The notes beneath the pieces were generated by a model, which was given only the letters and a program-made list of their open reading frames with translations, did no database searches and was not told the origin of the DNA. Below, one piece after another: positions 7,891 through 15,886 of a stretch of 33,071 nt of DNA (position 1 is the first letter of the stretch; every line of letters starts with the position of its first letter). The DNA comes from Limnohabitans sp. (GTDB lineage Bacteria; Bacteroidota; Bacteroidia; Flavobacteriales; Flavobacteriaceae): positions 1 through 33,071 of the forward strand of contig JASGCW010000012.1 of the NCBI GenBank assembly GCA_030053945.1, read 5' to 3'. A program made the translations under genes and the position numbers.

Positions 7891-8079
7891 TTGTAACACT
7901 TCAGCTATTATTTTATTCGTTTGATATTAAACTCAAAATACAATCCCGAAGCTTTGGGAGATAAAGTATGAAATAACCAAAATGTTTGACTTCTTGAATC
8001 ATTAAAAAAATGGAATTTATTAGTTCCGAAACTTTGGGATTGTTATTTCATTTTTTATCTAACTAACTGAATAGTTACA
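7891..8079 (-). mobile_element. MITE-like element A
   Basis: The right end at 8059-8079 is the exact reverse complement of 16361-16381 (21 of 21 bases, TGTAACTATTCAGTTAGTTA plus G). The left end at 7892-7908 (GTAACACTTCAGCTATT) matches the reverse complement of the other end of element B (GTAACTATTCAGCTATC) with three differences. So both elements carry the same two distinguishable ends. The interior is not shared; here it holds two copies of a CCCGAAGCTTTGGGA-like palindrome. There is no transposase, so it would be non-autonomous. Confidence 0.55.
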
Positions 8080-8168
8080 AATTCTTTAACTTGATTAAAT
8101 TGTTCGCACGACTGCTGTTTTTTTGTTTTTAACATAAAACACAAATTATTTAAAACTGTTTATAGGTA

Positions 8169-8176
8169 TAATTTTG
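8169..8176 (+). promoter_or_regulatory. Putative -7 box for gene at 8273
   Basis: TAATTTTG matches the Bacteroidetes -7 consensus TAnnTTTG. It lies about 97 bp upstream of the ATG. No clear TTTG -33 element sits at the expected 17-23 bp spacing, so this is tentative. Confidence 0.4.
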
Positions 8177-8272
8177 TCATTGGTTTAAAAAACACAAGCG
8201 TTTGTTTAAAATATTTTTTTCAAACCTTTGTTAATTATATATTTGATAACCAAATAATTACACTTTGAAAAA

Positions 8273-9079
8273 ATGAAAAATAACAAAAAAAGGTTTTTAT
8301 GTAACCTTGTTTTCGTGCTGATATTTTCAATACCTATTTGTTTATATTCACAAATTGGGATAGGAACAACCACACCTCGAGGAGCACTTGAAATTAATTC
8401 GTCAACAAATGGCTTTGTCCCTCCACAAGTAGCCCTAACAGCTTTAAATACACCTACACCAATTGTAAATCCACAAGGAGGGCCAATTGCTACTGGCACA
8501 ATAGTATATAATACTGCAGTAGCTGGTACCCACCCCAACAATGTGGTTCCTGGTTATTACTATTGGAATGGCACCATTTGGGTTACAATGAGCAGCACTA
8601 ATTCTAACTGGAATTTAAACGGAAATTCTGGAACAACTGCTACCACAAATTTTTTAGGTACCACAGATGCAGTTGATTTAACTATTAAAACAAATAATTT
8701 AGAAAGACTAACAGTTACTTCCTCTGGAAATATTGGAATTGGAACCTCATCACCAGCATCAAAACTTACTATAAATGGAGCCGTAACGAATGTTGCAGCA
8801 TATAATGCAGGTGCTGGAACAACAATTGACTTTGCTTCTAGCAATTTAGCCTATAGCACGGCTAACCCAAGCAACACATTTACACTTAACAACATGAAGG
8901 ATGGTGGAACCTATACATTAGCAGTAAGAGGAACAACAGCAGGAGTTGCAAGTTTCACAGCACCTGGTTTTACTTTTAAAATAGTGAACAACAAACAGAC
9001 AACTCCATCAACAGAAACCATCTATACTTTTTTAACTATAGGTACAGTTGTATATGCTTTTATGGTTTCAGGTTTTTAA
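8273..9079 (+). CDS. Secreted tail-fibre-like surface protein, 268 aa
   Basis: A signal peptide (residues 1-27, ending SIPICLYSQ) is followed directly by QIGIGTTTPRGALEI. A second copy of the motif, GNIGIGTSSPASKLTI, lies at about residues 151-166. IGIGTT-P-x-x-L repeats are typical of phage long-tail-fibre-like and flavobacterial surface proteins that form trimeric beta-structures. The region FVPPQVALTAL to PGYYYWNGTIW (about 47-103) is another common flavobacterial surface module. There is no type IX sorting domain; the protein ends in VVYAFMVSGF. It precedes a second secreted protein gene by 37 bp, so the two are probably co-transcribed. The biological role is unknown. Confidence 0.8.
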   Translation: MKNNKKRFLCNLVFVLIFSIPICLYSQIGIGTTTPRGALEINSSTNGFVPPQVALTALNTPTPIVNPQGGPIATGTIVYNTAVAGTHPNNVVPGYYYWNGTIWVTMSSTNSNWNLNGNSGTTATTNFLGTTDAVDLTIKTNNLERLTVTSSGNIGIGTSSPASKLTINGAVTNVAAYNAGAGTTIDFASSNLAYSTANPSNTFTLNNMKDGGTYTLAVRGTTAGVASFTAPGFTFKIVNNKQTTPSTETIYTFLTIGTVVYAFMVSGF

Positions 9080-9116
9080 AAATCAGGGAAAAACAAATCA
9101 GAATGAAATCTAATTT

Positions 9117-9941
9117 ATGAAAAATTTATATATGATTTTGTGTGTATGCTTAATAACATTCACATACACAAAAGCACAGGTTTCTGGCACACCATATATT
9201 GTAGGTATTACCGACATTGTAGGACTAGATTTTGATGGTATAAATGATTTTGTAACAGTGGGCAACACAACTGTTTTAAACGGCTTATCAAGCTACACTA
9301 TTGAGTACTGGGGGCGTTTTGCAAATTTTAATCAATGGACAACTATGATAAGTAAAATGCACGCTATTTATCAGGCAAATAGATCTGCACATATTCAATT
9401 CGGGTCCTCTGATGGGGAAATATACGCTTTTATTGGTGATTCTTACAATTATACAATAAATAAAATTTTACCCAATCAATGGACACATATTGCGGTAGTT
9501 TTTGATGGTAGTCAAGCGGTTAATTCTGATAGATTAAAAATATATTTTAATGGTGTATTACAACCCATCATAAATGTTGGAGCTTTTCCAGCAACAGTTC
9601 CTTCAAATTCAGGATCGTTTACCATTGGCACAGAATGCAATACTACTTCACCTATGAATAGTAGCACGCCTGGGATAGGTCTATGTGATATGACTATGGC
9701 TGAATTAAGGGTTTGGAATTTAGCAAAAACACAAGCTCAAATTACAGCTTCAAAAGACAGTTTTAACATCCCTATCACCTCTCCTGGACTTATGTTATAC
9801 TATTCGATGAATCAAGGAATTCCCAATGGCAACAATACTGGATTAACAACACTTACGGAATCTGTTTCAGGAATCAACGGTACATTATACAATTTCGGTC
9901 TAAATGGGAGTATTTCAAATTTTATTTTAGTGCCATTTTAA
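9117..9941 (+). CDS. Secreted LamG/ConA-like lectin-fold protein, 274 aa
   Basis: A signal peptide (residues 1-20, ending YTKAQ) precedes a laminin-G/concanavalin-A-like jelly-roll domain at about residues 34-215. Marks of the fold are LDFDGINDFVTVGN at the start, SSYTIEYWGRF, QWTHIAVVFDGS, LKIYFNGVLQ and MAELRVWNLAKTQAQI near the end. Such domains usually bind glycans or other surface ligands. A tail of about 55 residues (LMLYYSMNQG to the end) follows, without a recognisable type IX sorting domain. It is probably in an operon with the tail-fibre-like gene upstream, suggesting a two-protein surface assembly, but the ligand cannot be told. Confidence 0.82.
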   Translation: MKNLYMILCVCLITFTYTKAQVSGTPYIVGITDIVGLDFDGINDFVTVGNTTVLNGLSSYTIEYWGRFANFNQWTTMISKMHAIYQANRSAHIQFGSSDGEIYAFIGDSYNYTINKILPNQWTHIAVVFDGSQAVNSDRLKIYFNGVLQPIINVGAFPATVPSNSGSFTIGTECNTTSPMNSSTPGIGLCDMTMAELRVWNLAKTQAQITASKDSFNIPITSPGLMLYYSMNQGIPNGNNTGLTTLTESVSGINGTLYNFGLNGSISNFILVPF

Positions 9942-10062
9942 CTAAAATTATACATTAAACTTCTTTATGTAAGCTAAAATAGAATAAAATTGGTACGAAA
10001 ATGCTCAATTTCGTCAAGTTAAGCGTTTAGTTTGTTATTTCGGCAAAGGAGGAATTCAAAAC

Positions 10063-10137
10063 ATTTCAGCAAAGCTGAAATTAACCCGCAAACTTGTCAT
10101 TCCGACGAAAGGAGGAATCTCATTCAGTGGAATGACA
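10063..10137 (+). repeat. Dispersed repeat, copy 3
   Basis: This is a near-identical copy of 7309-7384: the TTTCAGC-AAA-GCTGAAA hairpin, TTAACCCGCAAACTTGTC, then GTCATTCCGACG-A-AAGGAGGAAT, closing with GGAATGACA at 10129-10137. Confidence 0.8.
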
Positions 10138-10185
10138 ATCCAATCCTAAGACACGAGGACAATGTTGAATGGACACAGGGCGCTA

Positions 10186-10204
10186 CACTGAGCTTGTCGA
10201 AGTG
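10186..10204. repeat. CACTGAGCTTGTCGAAGTG-type dispersed repeat
   Basis: This short imperfect palindrome recurs in this window at about 23806-23824 (CACACTGAGTTTGTCGAAG) and 26961-26973 (TAAGCTTGTCGAA). It is a motif frequently seen between genes in Bacteroidetes. Its function is unknown. Confidence 0.6.
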
Positions 10205-10321
10205 ATCTCTTGGTGGCTGAGGCTCTCGGTGGCTGAGGCTCTCGAAGCCACCGTGAAGAAGCCACCATCCCAAGCCCCCAAAAAAATCCCTCTTTTTCCC
10301 TCTCAATTCCCCTAACTTTTT

Positions 10322-10329
10322 TATATTTG
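10322..10329 (+). promoter_or_regulatory. -7 box of the glpKDF promoter
   Basis: TATATTTG is an exact TAnnTTTG box, ending 27 bp before the ATG of glpK at 10357. A possible upstream TTG start for glpK (10327) would lie inside this box, which argues for the downstream ATG. No clear -33 TTTG is visible, so the promoter may need an activator. Confidence 0.55.
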
Positions 10330-10356
10330 AGTAATTATGCACGCATACTAAAAAAC

Positions 10357-11844
10357 ATGTCAAAATATATATTATCACTAGACCAAGGAACCACTAGCAG
10401 TCGTTCTATACTATTCGATTACCAAGGAAACGTAATCGCTGTGGCACAAAAAGAGTTTGCCCAAATCTTCCCAACACCAGGATGGGTAGAACACAACCCC
10501 TTAGAAATTTGGGAATCCCAAAAAGAAACCATCTTTGAAGTCATTAGAAAAGCACATATTGCAACTACCGATATTGCAGCAATTGGGATAACCAATCAGC
10601 GAGAAACCACGGTAGTCTGGAACAAACATACAAGCGAACCTATTTACAATGCCATCGTATGGCAGGATAGGAGAACGGCAGGATATTGCGACGAACTTAA
10701 AGCAAAAGGATTGCATTCTATGATCCAACAAAAAACAGGATTGGTAGTTGATGCCTATTTTAGTGGTACGAAAGCCAAATGGATTTTAGATAATGTAGAA
10801 GGCGCAAGAACTAAAGCAGAGAATGGAGAATTGCTTTTCGGAACGGTGGATACTTGGTTGCTCTGGAAACTCACCAGCGGACAAGTACACGCGACTGATG
10901 TAAGTAATGCCAGTCGTACGATGTTGTGTAATATCTCTACTTGCGAATGGGACGAAGAATTGTTAGACATACTAAACATTCCAGTTCAAATGTTGCCAAA
11001 AATTTGCAGTAGTAGCGAAGTGTATGGGCATACAACGATTTTAGATAATCATACCCAAATTCCTATTTCCGGAATAGCAGGCGATCAGCAGGCGGCATTA
11101 TTTGGGCAAATGTGTATCCAACCTGGAATGGTAAAGAATACCTATGGTACAGGATGCTTTATGCTAATGAATACAGGAGAGAAAATAATTCCGTCGCAAA
11201 ATAATTTGCTAACCACTGTGGCGTGGAGAATAAACGGAGTAACACATTATGCCCTAGAAGGCAGTGTGTTTATTGCAGGTGCTGTGGTGCAGTGGCTTCG
11301 CGATGGACTTGGAATTATAAAATCATCGGAAGAAGTAGAAACTTTAGCTTCAAAAGTTGAAACCACTGATGGTGTTTATGTAGTGCCTGCCTTTGCAGGA
11401 TTAGGTGCACCTTATTGGAACCAACACGCACGAGGGACAATAACAGGGCTAACCCGTGGGAGTAACTCTTCACACATTGCTAGAGCTTGTCTGGAAAGTA
11501 TCGCCTATCAAACCCGAGATGTTTTGCTCGCAATGCAAGCCGATAGTGCTATTTATATCAAAGAACTTCGAGTAGATGGCGGAGCGACAGCAAATAATTT
11601 ATTGATGCAGTTTCAGGCGGATGTTTTGGATACCAAAGTGATTCGTCCTCAAATAACCGAAACAACAGCATTAGGAGCTGCTTATTTAGCAGGACTGGCA
11701 GTTGGTTTTTGGAAAAATATAGAAGAAGTGCAAAACCAATGGCAAATAGAAAATGTATTTCAATCAACAATCACGGTTGAAAATAGAAATGCGTTAAACG
11801 AAGGTTGGAAAAAAGCAATCAATGCAGCAGTAGCGTTTATATAA
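10357..11844 (+). CDS. glpK: Glycerol kinase
   Basis: GlpK is a cytoplasmic FGGY-family kinase that phosphorylates glycerol to sn-glycerol 3-phosphate with ATP. From ATG 10357 the protein is 495 residues, the normal family length, and opens with the phosphate-binding signature [11 protein letters not shown]. Other family blocks are [56 protein letters not shown] and [20 protein letters not shown]. The frame extends 10 codons further upstream to a TTG, but that lies in the promoter -7 box. It is the first gene of glpKDF, with glpD starting 3 bp after its stop, so uptake, phosphorylation and oxidation of glycerol are made together. Confidence 0.97.
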   Translation: MSKYILSLDQGTTSSRSILFDYQGNVIAVAQKEFAQIFPTPGWVEHNPLEIWESQKETIFEVIRKAHIATTDIAAIGITNQRETTVVWNKHTSEPIYNAIVWQDRRTAGYCDELKAKGLHSMIQQKTGLVVDAYFSGTKAKWILDNVEGARTKAENGELLFGTVDTWLLWKLTSGQVHATDVSNASRTMLCNISTCEWDEELLDILNIPVQMLPKICSSSEVYGHTTILDNHTQIPISGIAGDQQAALFGQMCIQPGMVKNTYGTGCFMLMNTGEKIIPSQNNLLTTVAWRINGVTHYALEGSVFIAGAVVQWLRDGLGIIKSSEEVETLASKVETTDGVYVVPAFAGLGAPYWNQHARGTITGLTRGSNSSHIARACLESIAYQTRDVLLAMQADSAIYIKELRVDGGATANNLLMQFQADVLDTKVIRPQITETTALGAAYLAGLAVGFWKNIEEVQNQWQIENVFQSTITVENRNALNEGWKKAINAAVAFI

Positions 11845-11847
11845 TAA

Positions 11848-13401
11848 ATGGATAGAATAACCCAAATACAGGGAATACAACAAGAAACCCATTTTGATAT
11901 CATCATCATTGGTGGAGGTGCTACTGGTTTGGGTTGCGCTGTCGATGCAGCTACGAGAGGATATAAAACGCTTTTGTTAGAAAAATATGATTTTGCCAAA
12001 GGGACTTCTAGTCGGGCGACAAAATTGGTGCACGGAGGCGTTCGGTATTTGGCTCAAGGTAATATCCGACTAGTGCGAGAAGCTTTGTTTGAGCGTGGCA
12101 GAATGCTTCGTAATGCGCCACACGTATGTAAGAAACTACCTTTCGTAATGCCTAGTTACAGTTGGTTTGACAAATTTTTTTTTGGTTTAGGATTGTGGGT
12201 TTATGAATTTTTATCGAGCAAATTGAGCCTTGGTGAAACCAAATTTTTATCCAAAAAGAAAACACAAAATTATCTTCAAACAATAAACTCAAAAGGTTTA
12301 GTAGGAGGAGTGTTGTATTATGACGGTCAGTTTGACGATAGCCGATTAGCCATAAATTTAGCACAAACAGCGGTTGAAAATGGTGCGACCGTTATTAATT
12401 ATTGTGGTGTTTCTAGTTTGCTTAAAGAAAATAATCAAGTGGTAGGCGTAATTGCCACCGATGAATTTTCGGGTGAACAGTATTCGTTATATGCTAAATC
12501 AGTGATTAATGCTACAGGAGTTTTTGCGGATGAGGTTTTGCAAATGGATGATGCTAAAGTTTCTAAAACGATAGCGCCTTCACAAGGAATCCATCTGGTT
12601 GTAGATAAACATTTTTTTGAAGGAGAAACGGCGTTAATGATGCCAAAAACCGAAGATGGTAGAGTGTTTTTTGTGATTCCGTGGTACGAAAAATGGATTT
12701 TAGGAACAACCGATACACCAGTAAAAAATGTAGAATGGGAACCTAAAGCCTTACAAGAGGAAATCGATTTTGTGATACATCATTTTAATAAATATGCGAC
12801 CACTACAATTGCAAAGACGGATGTGAGAAGCGTTTTTGTTGGTTTACGACCGTTGGTGAAAGTAGCAAATGAGCAATCGACTTCGGTGATGCCTCGTGAT
12901 CACACAGTAAAAGTACTTCCGTCGGGATTAATTCATATTATAGGAGGGAAGTGGACAACTTATCGCAATATGGCGCAACACGCTATTGATATCGCAATAG
13001 AAAAAGGGAATTTAGAGTTTGTGAAGTGTAAAACTAAAAGGTTACCTATTCACGGGGCTACTTCAGAAATAGAACATTCCCATTTTGATATTTATGGTAG
13101 AGATGCTACTAAGATAAAGGAATTGATGCAGCAGGATACTACACTTGCAGCGCTTATTCACCCTGATTATCCTTATACTAAAGCTGAAGTAGTTTGGTTT
13201 ATTCGTAACGAAATGGCAGAAACTCTCGAAGATATTTTAGCAAGAAGAATAAGATTGTTATTTTTGGATGCTCAATCTTCTATAGAGTGTGCATTTGTTG
13301 TCGCTTCAATTTTAACAAAAGAAAAGAACAAAACAGAAGCTTGGCAGCAAGAACAAATAGCTAATTTTAAGAGATTAGCCCAACAATATTTAATAAACTA
13401 A
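11848..13401 (+). CDS. glpD: FAD-dependent glycerol-3-phosphate dehydrogenase
   Basis: GlpD oxidises glycerol 3-phosphate to dihydroxyacetone phosphate at the inner membrane and passes electrons to quinone. The FAD-binding Rossmann motif FDIIIIGGGATGLGCAVDAA lies at about residues 14-33, followed by the GlpD signature GTSSRATKLVHGGVRYLAQ. The substrate-side blocks VFFVIPWYEKWILGTTDTP and HIIGGKWTTYRNMAQHAID are intact, and a C-terminal alpha-helical domain follows (about 390-517). The length of 517 is usual for aerobic GlpD. It sits between glpK and glpF with gaps of 3 and 11 bp. Confidence 0.96.
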   Translation: MDRITQIQGIQQETHFDIIIIGGGATGLGCAVDAATRGYKTLLLEKYDFAKGTSSRATKLVHGGVRYLAQGNIRLVREALFERGRMLRNAPHVCKKLPFVMPSYSWFDKFFFGLGLWVYEFLSSKLSLGETKFLSKKKTQNYLQTINSKGLVGGVLYYDGQFDDSRLAINLAQTAVENGATVINYCGVSSLLKENNQVVGVIATDEFSGEQYSLYAKSVINATGVFADEVLQMDDAKVSKTIAPSQGIHLVVDKHFFEGETALMMPKTEDGRVFFVIPWYEKWILGTTDTPVKNVEWEPKALQEEIDFVIHHFNKYATTTIAKTDVRSVFVGLRPLVKVANEQSTSVMPRDHTVKVLPSGLIHIIGGKWTTYRNMAQHAIDIAIEKGNLEFVKCKTKRLPIHGATSEIEHSHFDIYGRDATKIKELMQQDTTLAALIHPDYPYTKAEVVWFIRNEMAETLEDILARRIRLLFLDAQSSIECAFVVASILTKEKNKTEAWQQEQIANFKRLAQQYLIN

Positions 13402-13412
13402 AAAAACAAAGT

Positions 13413-14120
13413 ATGATGAGTCCTTTTATGGCCGAGTTAATCGGTATGATGATTTTAATTTTATTGGGTAACGGAGTGGTTGCTAATGTGGTACTCAATA
13501 AAACGAAAGGAAATAATGGGGGTTGGATAGTTATAACATTTGGTTGGGCAATAGCGGTGTTTACAGCAGTTTATATTTCTTCAAAGGGTAGTGGTGCGCA
13601 TCTAAATCCTGTGGTTACTTTGGCATTAGCATTTTTAGGTAAATTTCAATGGGCAAATGTACCTATGTATATTTTGGCTCAGTTTTTAGGAGCGATGATG
13701 GGTTCTACTTTGGTTTATATAGCATACAAGCAGCATTATGATGAAACAGAAGATGTAGGTTTAATCAAAGCAACGTTTTGTAATGAACCTGCCATAAGAA
13801 ATACGTTTCATAATTTAATAACAGAAATTATTGCAACTTTTGCTTTGGTTTTTGGGGTTTTGTTTTTAGCTGGACCTGAAAATTCTTTAGGAAGTTTAGA
13901 TGCTTTACCAGTAGCATTATTAGTTTTAGGAATTGGGTTATCGTTAGGAGGAGCAACAGGCTATGCGATTAATCCCGCTAGAGATTTAGGTCCTAGAATT
14001 ATGCACGCTATTTTACCAATTAAAAATAAAGGAACTAGTGACTGGGGATATAGTTGGATTCCTGTAGTAGGACCAGTAATAGGTGCACTTGTAGCTGTTT
14101 TTGTTTTTGGATTGATGTAA
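13413..14120 (+). CDS. glpF: Glycerol facilitator (MIP/aquaporin family)
   Basis: This is a membrane channel of the MIP family, 235 residues, with six hydrophobic segments and two pore half-helices. The second pore motif is a standard NPARD (GYAINPARDLGPR, about residues 184-196). The first is NPV (SGAHLNPVVTLAL, about 61-73) instead of NPA. The NPARD motif and operon position behind glpK and glpD indicate a glycerol channel rather than a water-only aquaporin. It may start at either of the first two Met codons. A hairpin terminator follows 50 bp after the stop. Confidence 0.93.
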   Translation: MMSPFMAELIGMMILILLGNGVVANVVLNKTKGNNGGWIVITFGWAIAVFTAVYISSKGSGAHLNPVVTLALAFLGKFQWANVPMYILAQFLGAMMGSTLVYIAYKQHYDETEDVGLIKATFCNEPAIRNTFHNLITEIIATFALVFGVLFLAGPENSLGSLDALPVALLVLGIGLSLGGATGYAINPARDLGPRIMHAILPIKNKGTSDWGYSWIPVVGPVIGALVAVFVFGLM

Positions 14121-14169
14121 TTGGCAATTATATTTTTTTTAAATTCAATTTTCGAAATATAAGAGTTTT

Positions 14170-14202
14170 AGCATTGCTTAAATTATAGCAATGCTTTTTT
14201 AT
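14170..14202 (+). terminator. Intrinsic terminator of glpKDF
   Basis: A 9-bp stem AGCATTGCT (14170-14178) pairs with AGCAATGCT (14187-14195) across an 8-nt loop and is followed by a T-rich run. Confidence 0.85.
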
Positions 14203-14258
14203 TTTGTGATATAAGTTGATTTTTTTTGCTTTTTTGTTTTTTTATAATAAAATTAACT

Positions 14259-14266
14259 TATATTTG
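14259..14266 (+). promoter_or_regulatory. -7 box of the ECF sigma factor promoter
   Basis: TATATTTG matches TAnnTTTG. A TTTG at 14232-14235 lies 23 bp upstream, at the edge of the allowed spacing for the -33 element. The leader to the ATG at 14370 would be about 100 nt. Confidence 0.55.
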
Positions 14267-14369
14267 GATAATATAATACTAAAAGACGTAGGCCTATAAA
14301 ATACAAATACTTTTTAAGGAGAATTTTCTCTTATAACGATTAAATCCAGAATCAAAAAAAAGTATTGTT

Positions 14370-14954
14370 ATGGCCACAAATCAACTACCAGACGCTTTAT
14401 TAGTCAGAAATTACATTGACGGAGAAGAAAACGCTTTAGCAATTTTAATTGAACGTCATCAAGCAAAAATTTATGGTTTTATTTATTCTAAAGTGCAAGA
14501 TAGAGATATCGCTGATGATATTTTTCAGGATACTTTTATTAAAGTTGTTAGAACTTTGAAAGGAAAAACCTATAATGAAGAAGGGAAATTTTTGCCTTGG
14601 GTAATGCGTATTGCTCACAATCTAATCATTGATACTTTTAGAAGAGATAAAAAAATGCCACTTTTTAGAGAGACAGAAGAATTTTCCATTTTTTCTGTAA
14701 TGTCAGACAATTGTCCTAATATTGAGTCTAAAATGATTACTGAACAAGTTGAAAATGACTTGCTAAAATTAATTGCTGAGTTGCCAGATGATCAGAGACA
14801 AGTTATTGAATTGCGCATATATGACGATTTGAGTTTCAAAGAAATAGCAGAACTTACAAATGTGAGTATCAACACTGCGTTAGGAAGAATGCGTTATGCT
14901 GTATTGAATTTGAGAAGAATTATAGAGCAAAATCAAATTATTTTGACAAACTAA
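14370..14954 (+). CDS. ECF-type RNA polymerase sigma factor
   Basis: This is a 194-residue extracytoplasmic-function sigma factor. Region 2 spans about residues 22-95, with DIADDIFQDTFIKVVRTLKG and the WVMRIAHNLIIDTFRR stretch that contacts the -10 region. Region 4 spans about 130-185, with LPDDQRQVIELRIYDDLSFK and a helix-turn-helix EIAELTNVSINTALGRMRYA. No anti-sigma factor gene follows, which is unusual for an ECF factor; instead a 47-codon gene begins 49 bp downstream. It has its own promoter behind the glp terminator. The target genes cannot be told from sequence. Confidence 0.93.
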   Translation: MATNQLPDALLVRNYIDGEENALAILIERHQAKIYGFIYSKVQDRDIADDIFQDTFIKVVRTLKGKTYNEEGKFLPWVMRIAHNLIIDTFRRDKKMPLFRETEEFSIFSVMSDNCPNIESKMITEQVENDLLKLIAELPDDQRQVIELRIYDDLSFKEIAELTNVSINTALGRMRYAVLNLRRIIEQNQIILTN

Positions 14955-15003
14955 CAATATTGTAATAAAGTTTGCGTTATAGTTATATAATCAATACAAA
15001 ACT

Positions 15004-15147
15004 ATGGCAAAACTTTACACTAAGAAAACAAGTCCAACACAAGAAATGTTACCGAAGAAAGAAACAGTAAGTTTCATTTTGAACTACTCTAAAGCATTGA
15101 AAGTAGTTAAAGTTGGCGAAGAGAATGTAGAAATTAATGCAAACTAA
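15004..15147 (+). CDS. Small conserved-type protein, 47 aa
   Basis: This frame is read directly from the sequence: ATG at 15004, TAA at 15145-15147. The product begins MAKLYTKKTSPTQEMLPKKE and ends KVGEENVEINAN. It is basic at the front with a hydrophobic middle (TVSFILNYSKALKVVKV), has no signal peptide, and could form a short helix. It lies 49 bp after the sigma factor gene and 21 bp before a clear terminator, so the two are probably one transcript. I cannot name a family with certainty. Good codon structure and the tight placement between sigma gene and terminator support a real gene. Confidence 0.7.
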   Translation: MAKLYTKKTSPTQEMLPKKETVSFILNYSKALKVVKVGEENVEINAN

Positions 15148-15168
15148 AACAACTAAGCTTACAGCTTG

Positions 15169-15195
15169 CAGCCCGAATTATCGGGCTGTTTTTTT
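15169..15195 (+). terminator. Intrinsic terminator after the ECF sigma operon
   Basis: An 8-bp stem CAGCCCGA/TCGGGCTG with an ATTA loop is followed by seven T. The loop contains the stop codon of the convergent nth gene. There is no U-tract on the other strand, so it should stop only plus-strand transcripts. Confidence 0.9.
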
Positions 15196-15837
15196 ATAGT
15201 ATTCTTTCAAAACGGAAGTTCTTCCAATAGTTTTTGTAATAATGTCTTTTTCTAAATCCCAACCTCTTGCAGGAGAATATTCACGACCGTACCATATAAT
15301 TTGTAAATGCAAATCGTTCCAAAGTTCTTTTGGAAATAGTCGTTTGGCATCTTTTTCTGTTTGTTGTACAGATGAACCGTCTGAGAAATTCCATCGATGC
15401 ATCAAGCGATGTATATGTGTATCTACGGGAAACGCAGGAACACCAAAAGCTTGACTCATTACCACACTAGCAGTTTTGTGCCCTACAGCAGGTAATTCTT
15501 CTAAAGCCTCAAAACTTTGTGGAACTTCTCCATTGTGTTTTTCAATCAAAATTTGGGACAGCCCATATATTCCTTTCGATTTCATAGGTGATAAACCACA
15601 AGGGCGGATGATGTCCTGAATTTCTTCCACAGAAAGTTTTATCATATCATATGGATTATCTGCTTTTGCAAACAATATAGGAGTAATTTGATTTACCCTT
15701 ACATCTGTGCATTGGGCCGAGAGTAACACGGCTACTAAAAGTGTGTAGGGGTCTTTATGATCTAGTGGAATTGGAATTGTGGGATAAAATTCTTTTAACG
15801 TATTTATAACAAATGTTACTTTTTCAGCTTTGGTCAT
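15178..15837 (-). CDS. nth: Endonuclease III-like DNA glycosylase without Fe-S ligands
   Basis: This HhH-GPD base-excision glycosylase removes oxidised pyrimidines and nicks abasic sites. I choose the start at MTKAEKV (15837), which gives 219 residues, close to E. coli Nth (211); the frame is open 15 codons further upstream. The helix-hairpin-helix with catalytic Lys is intact (ELPAVGHKTASVVMSQAFG), as is the catalytic Asp in PVDTHIHRLMHRW. The C-terminal four-cysteine [4Fe-4S] loop is absent: the segment reads YGREYSPARGWDLEKDIITK and contains no cysteine. The only cysteines are in SAQCTD and RPCGL. It is divergent from bcp, pairing two oxidative-damage functions around a 49-bp gap. Confidence 0.93.
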   Translation of the reverse strand: MTKAEKVTFVINTLKEFYPTIPIPLDHKDPYTLLVAVLLSAQCTDVRVNQITPILFAKADNPYDMIKLSVEEIQDIIRPCGLSPMKSKGIYGLSQILIEKHNGEVPQSFEALEELPAVGHKTASVVMSQAFGVPAFPVDTHIHRLMHRWNFSDGSSVQQTEKDAKRLFPKELWNDLHLQIIWYGREYSPARGWDLEKDIITKTIGRTSVLKEYYKKTAR

Positions 15838-15886
15838 TTTGGTTATTTTTGGTAAATCTAAAAACTTAACTTTTAAACACAAAAAA

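Larger units (their letters stand above)
7682..8272. other. Gene-free, AT-rich segment with MITE-like element and promoter
   Basis: No gene is supported. The segment contains an 18-bp motif at about 7772 (TTAAGCGTTTAATTTGTT) recurring near 10018 with one change, the MITE-like element at 7891-8079, and the promoter region of the secreted protein gene at 8273. Confidence 0.5.
9942..10356. other. Repeat-rich intergenic segment before the glycerol operon
   Basis: No gene is supported. It holds the AAGCGTTTAGTTTGTT motif (10021), dispersed repeat copy 3 (10063-10137), a CACTGAGCTTGTCGAAGTG motif (10186-10204), a short tandem duplication of GGTGGCTGAGGCTCTC at about 10212-10243, and the glpK promoter. 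Confidence 0.5.

Noticed and set aside
10327..10356. Upstream TTG start for glpK
   Set aside because: It would lie inside the TATATTTG promoter box and would extend the protein beyond the family start; ATG 10357 fits GlpK N-termini.
10124..10378. Minus-strand 84-codon frame upstream of glpK
   Set aside because: It spans dispersed repeats and the glpK promoter and resembles no protein; treated as a shadow.
15838..15882. Fifteen-codon upstream extension of nth
   Set aside because: The extension lacks family similarity and would leave only 4 bp to bcp; MTKAEKV at 15837 gives the usual length.
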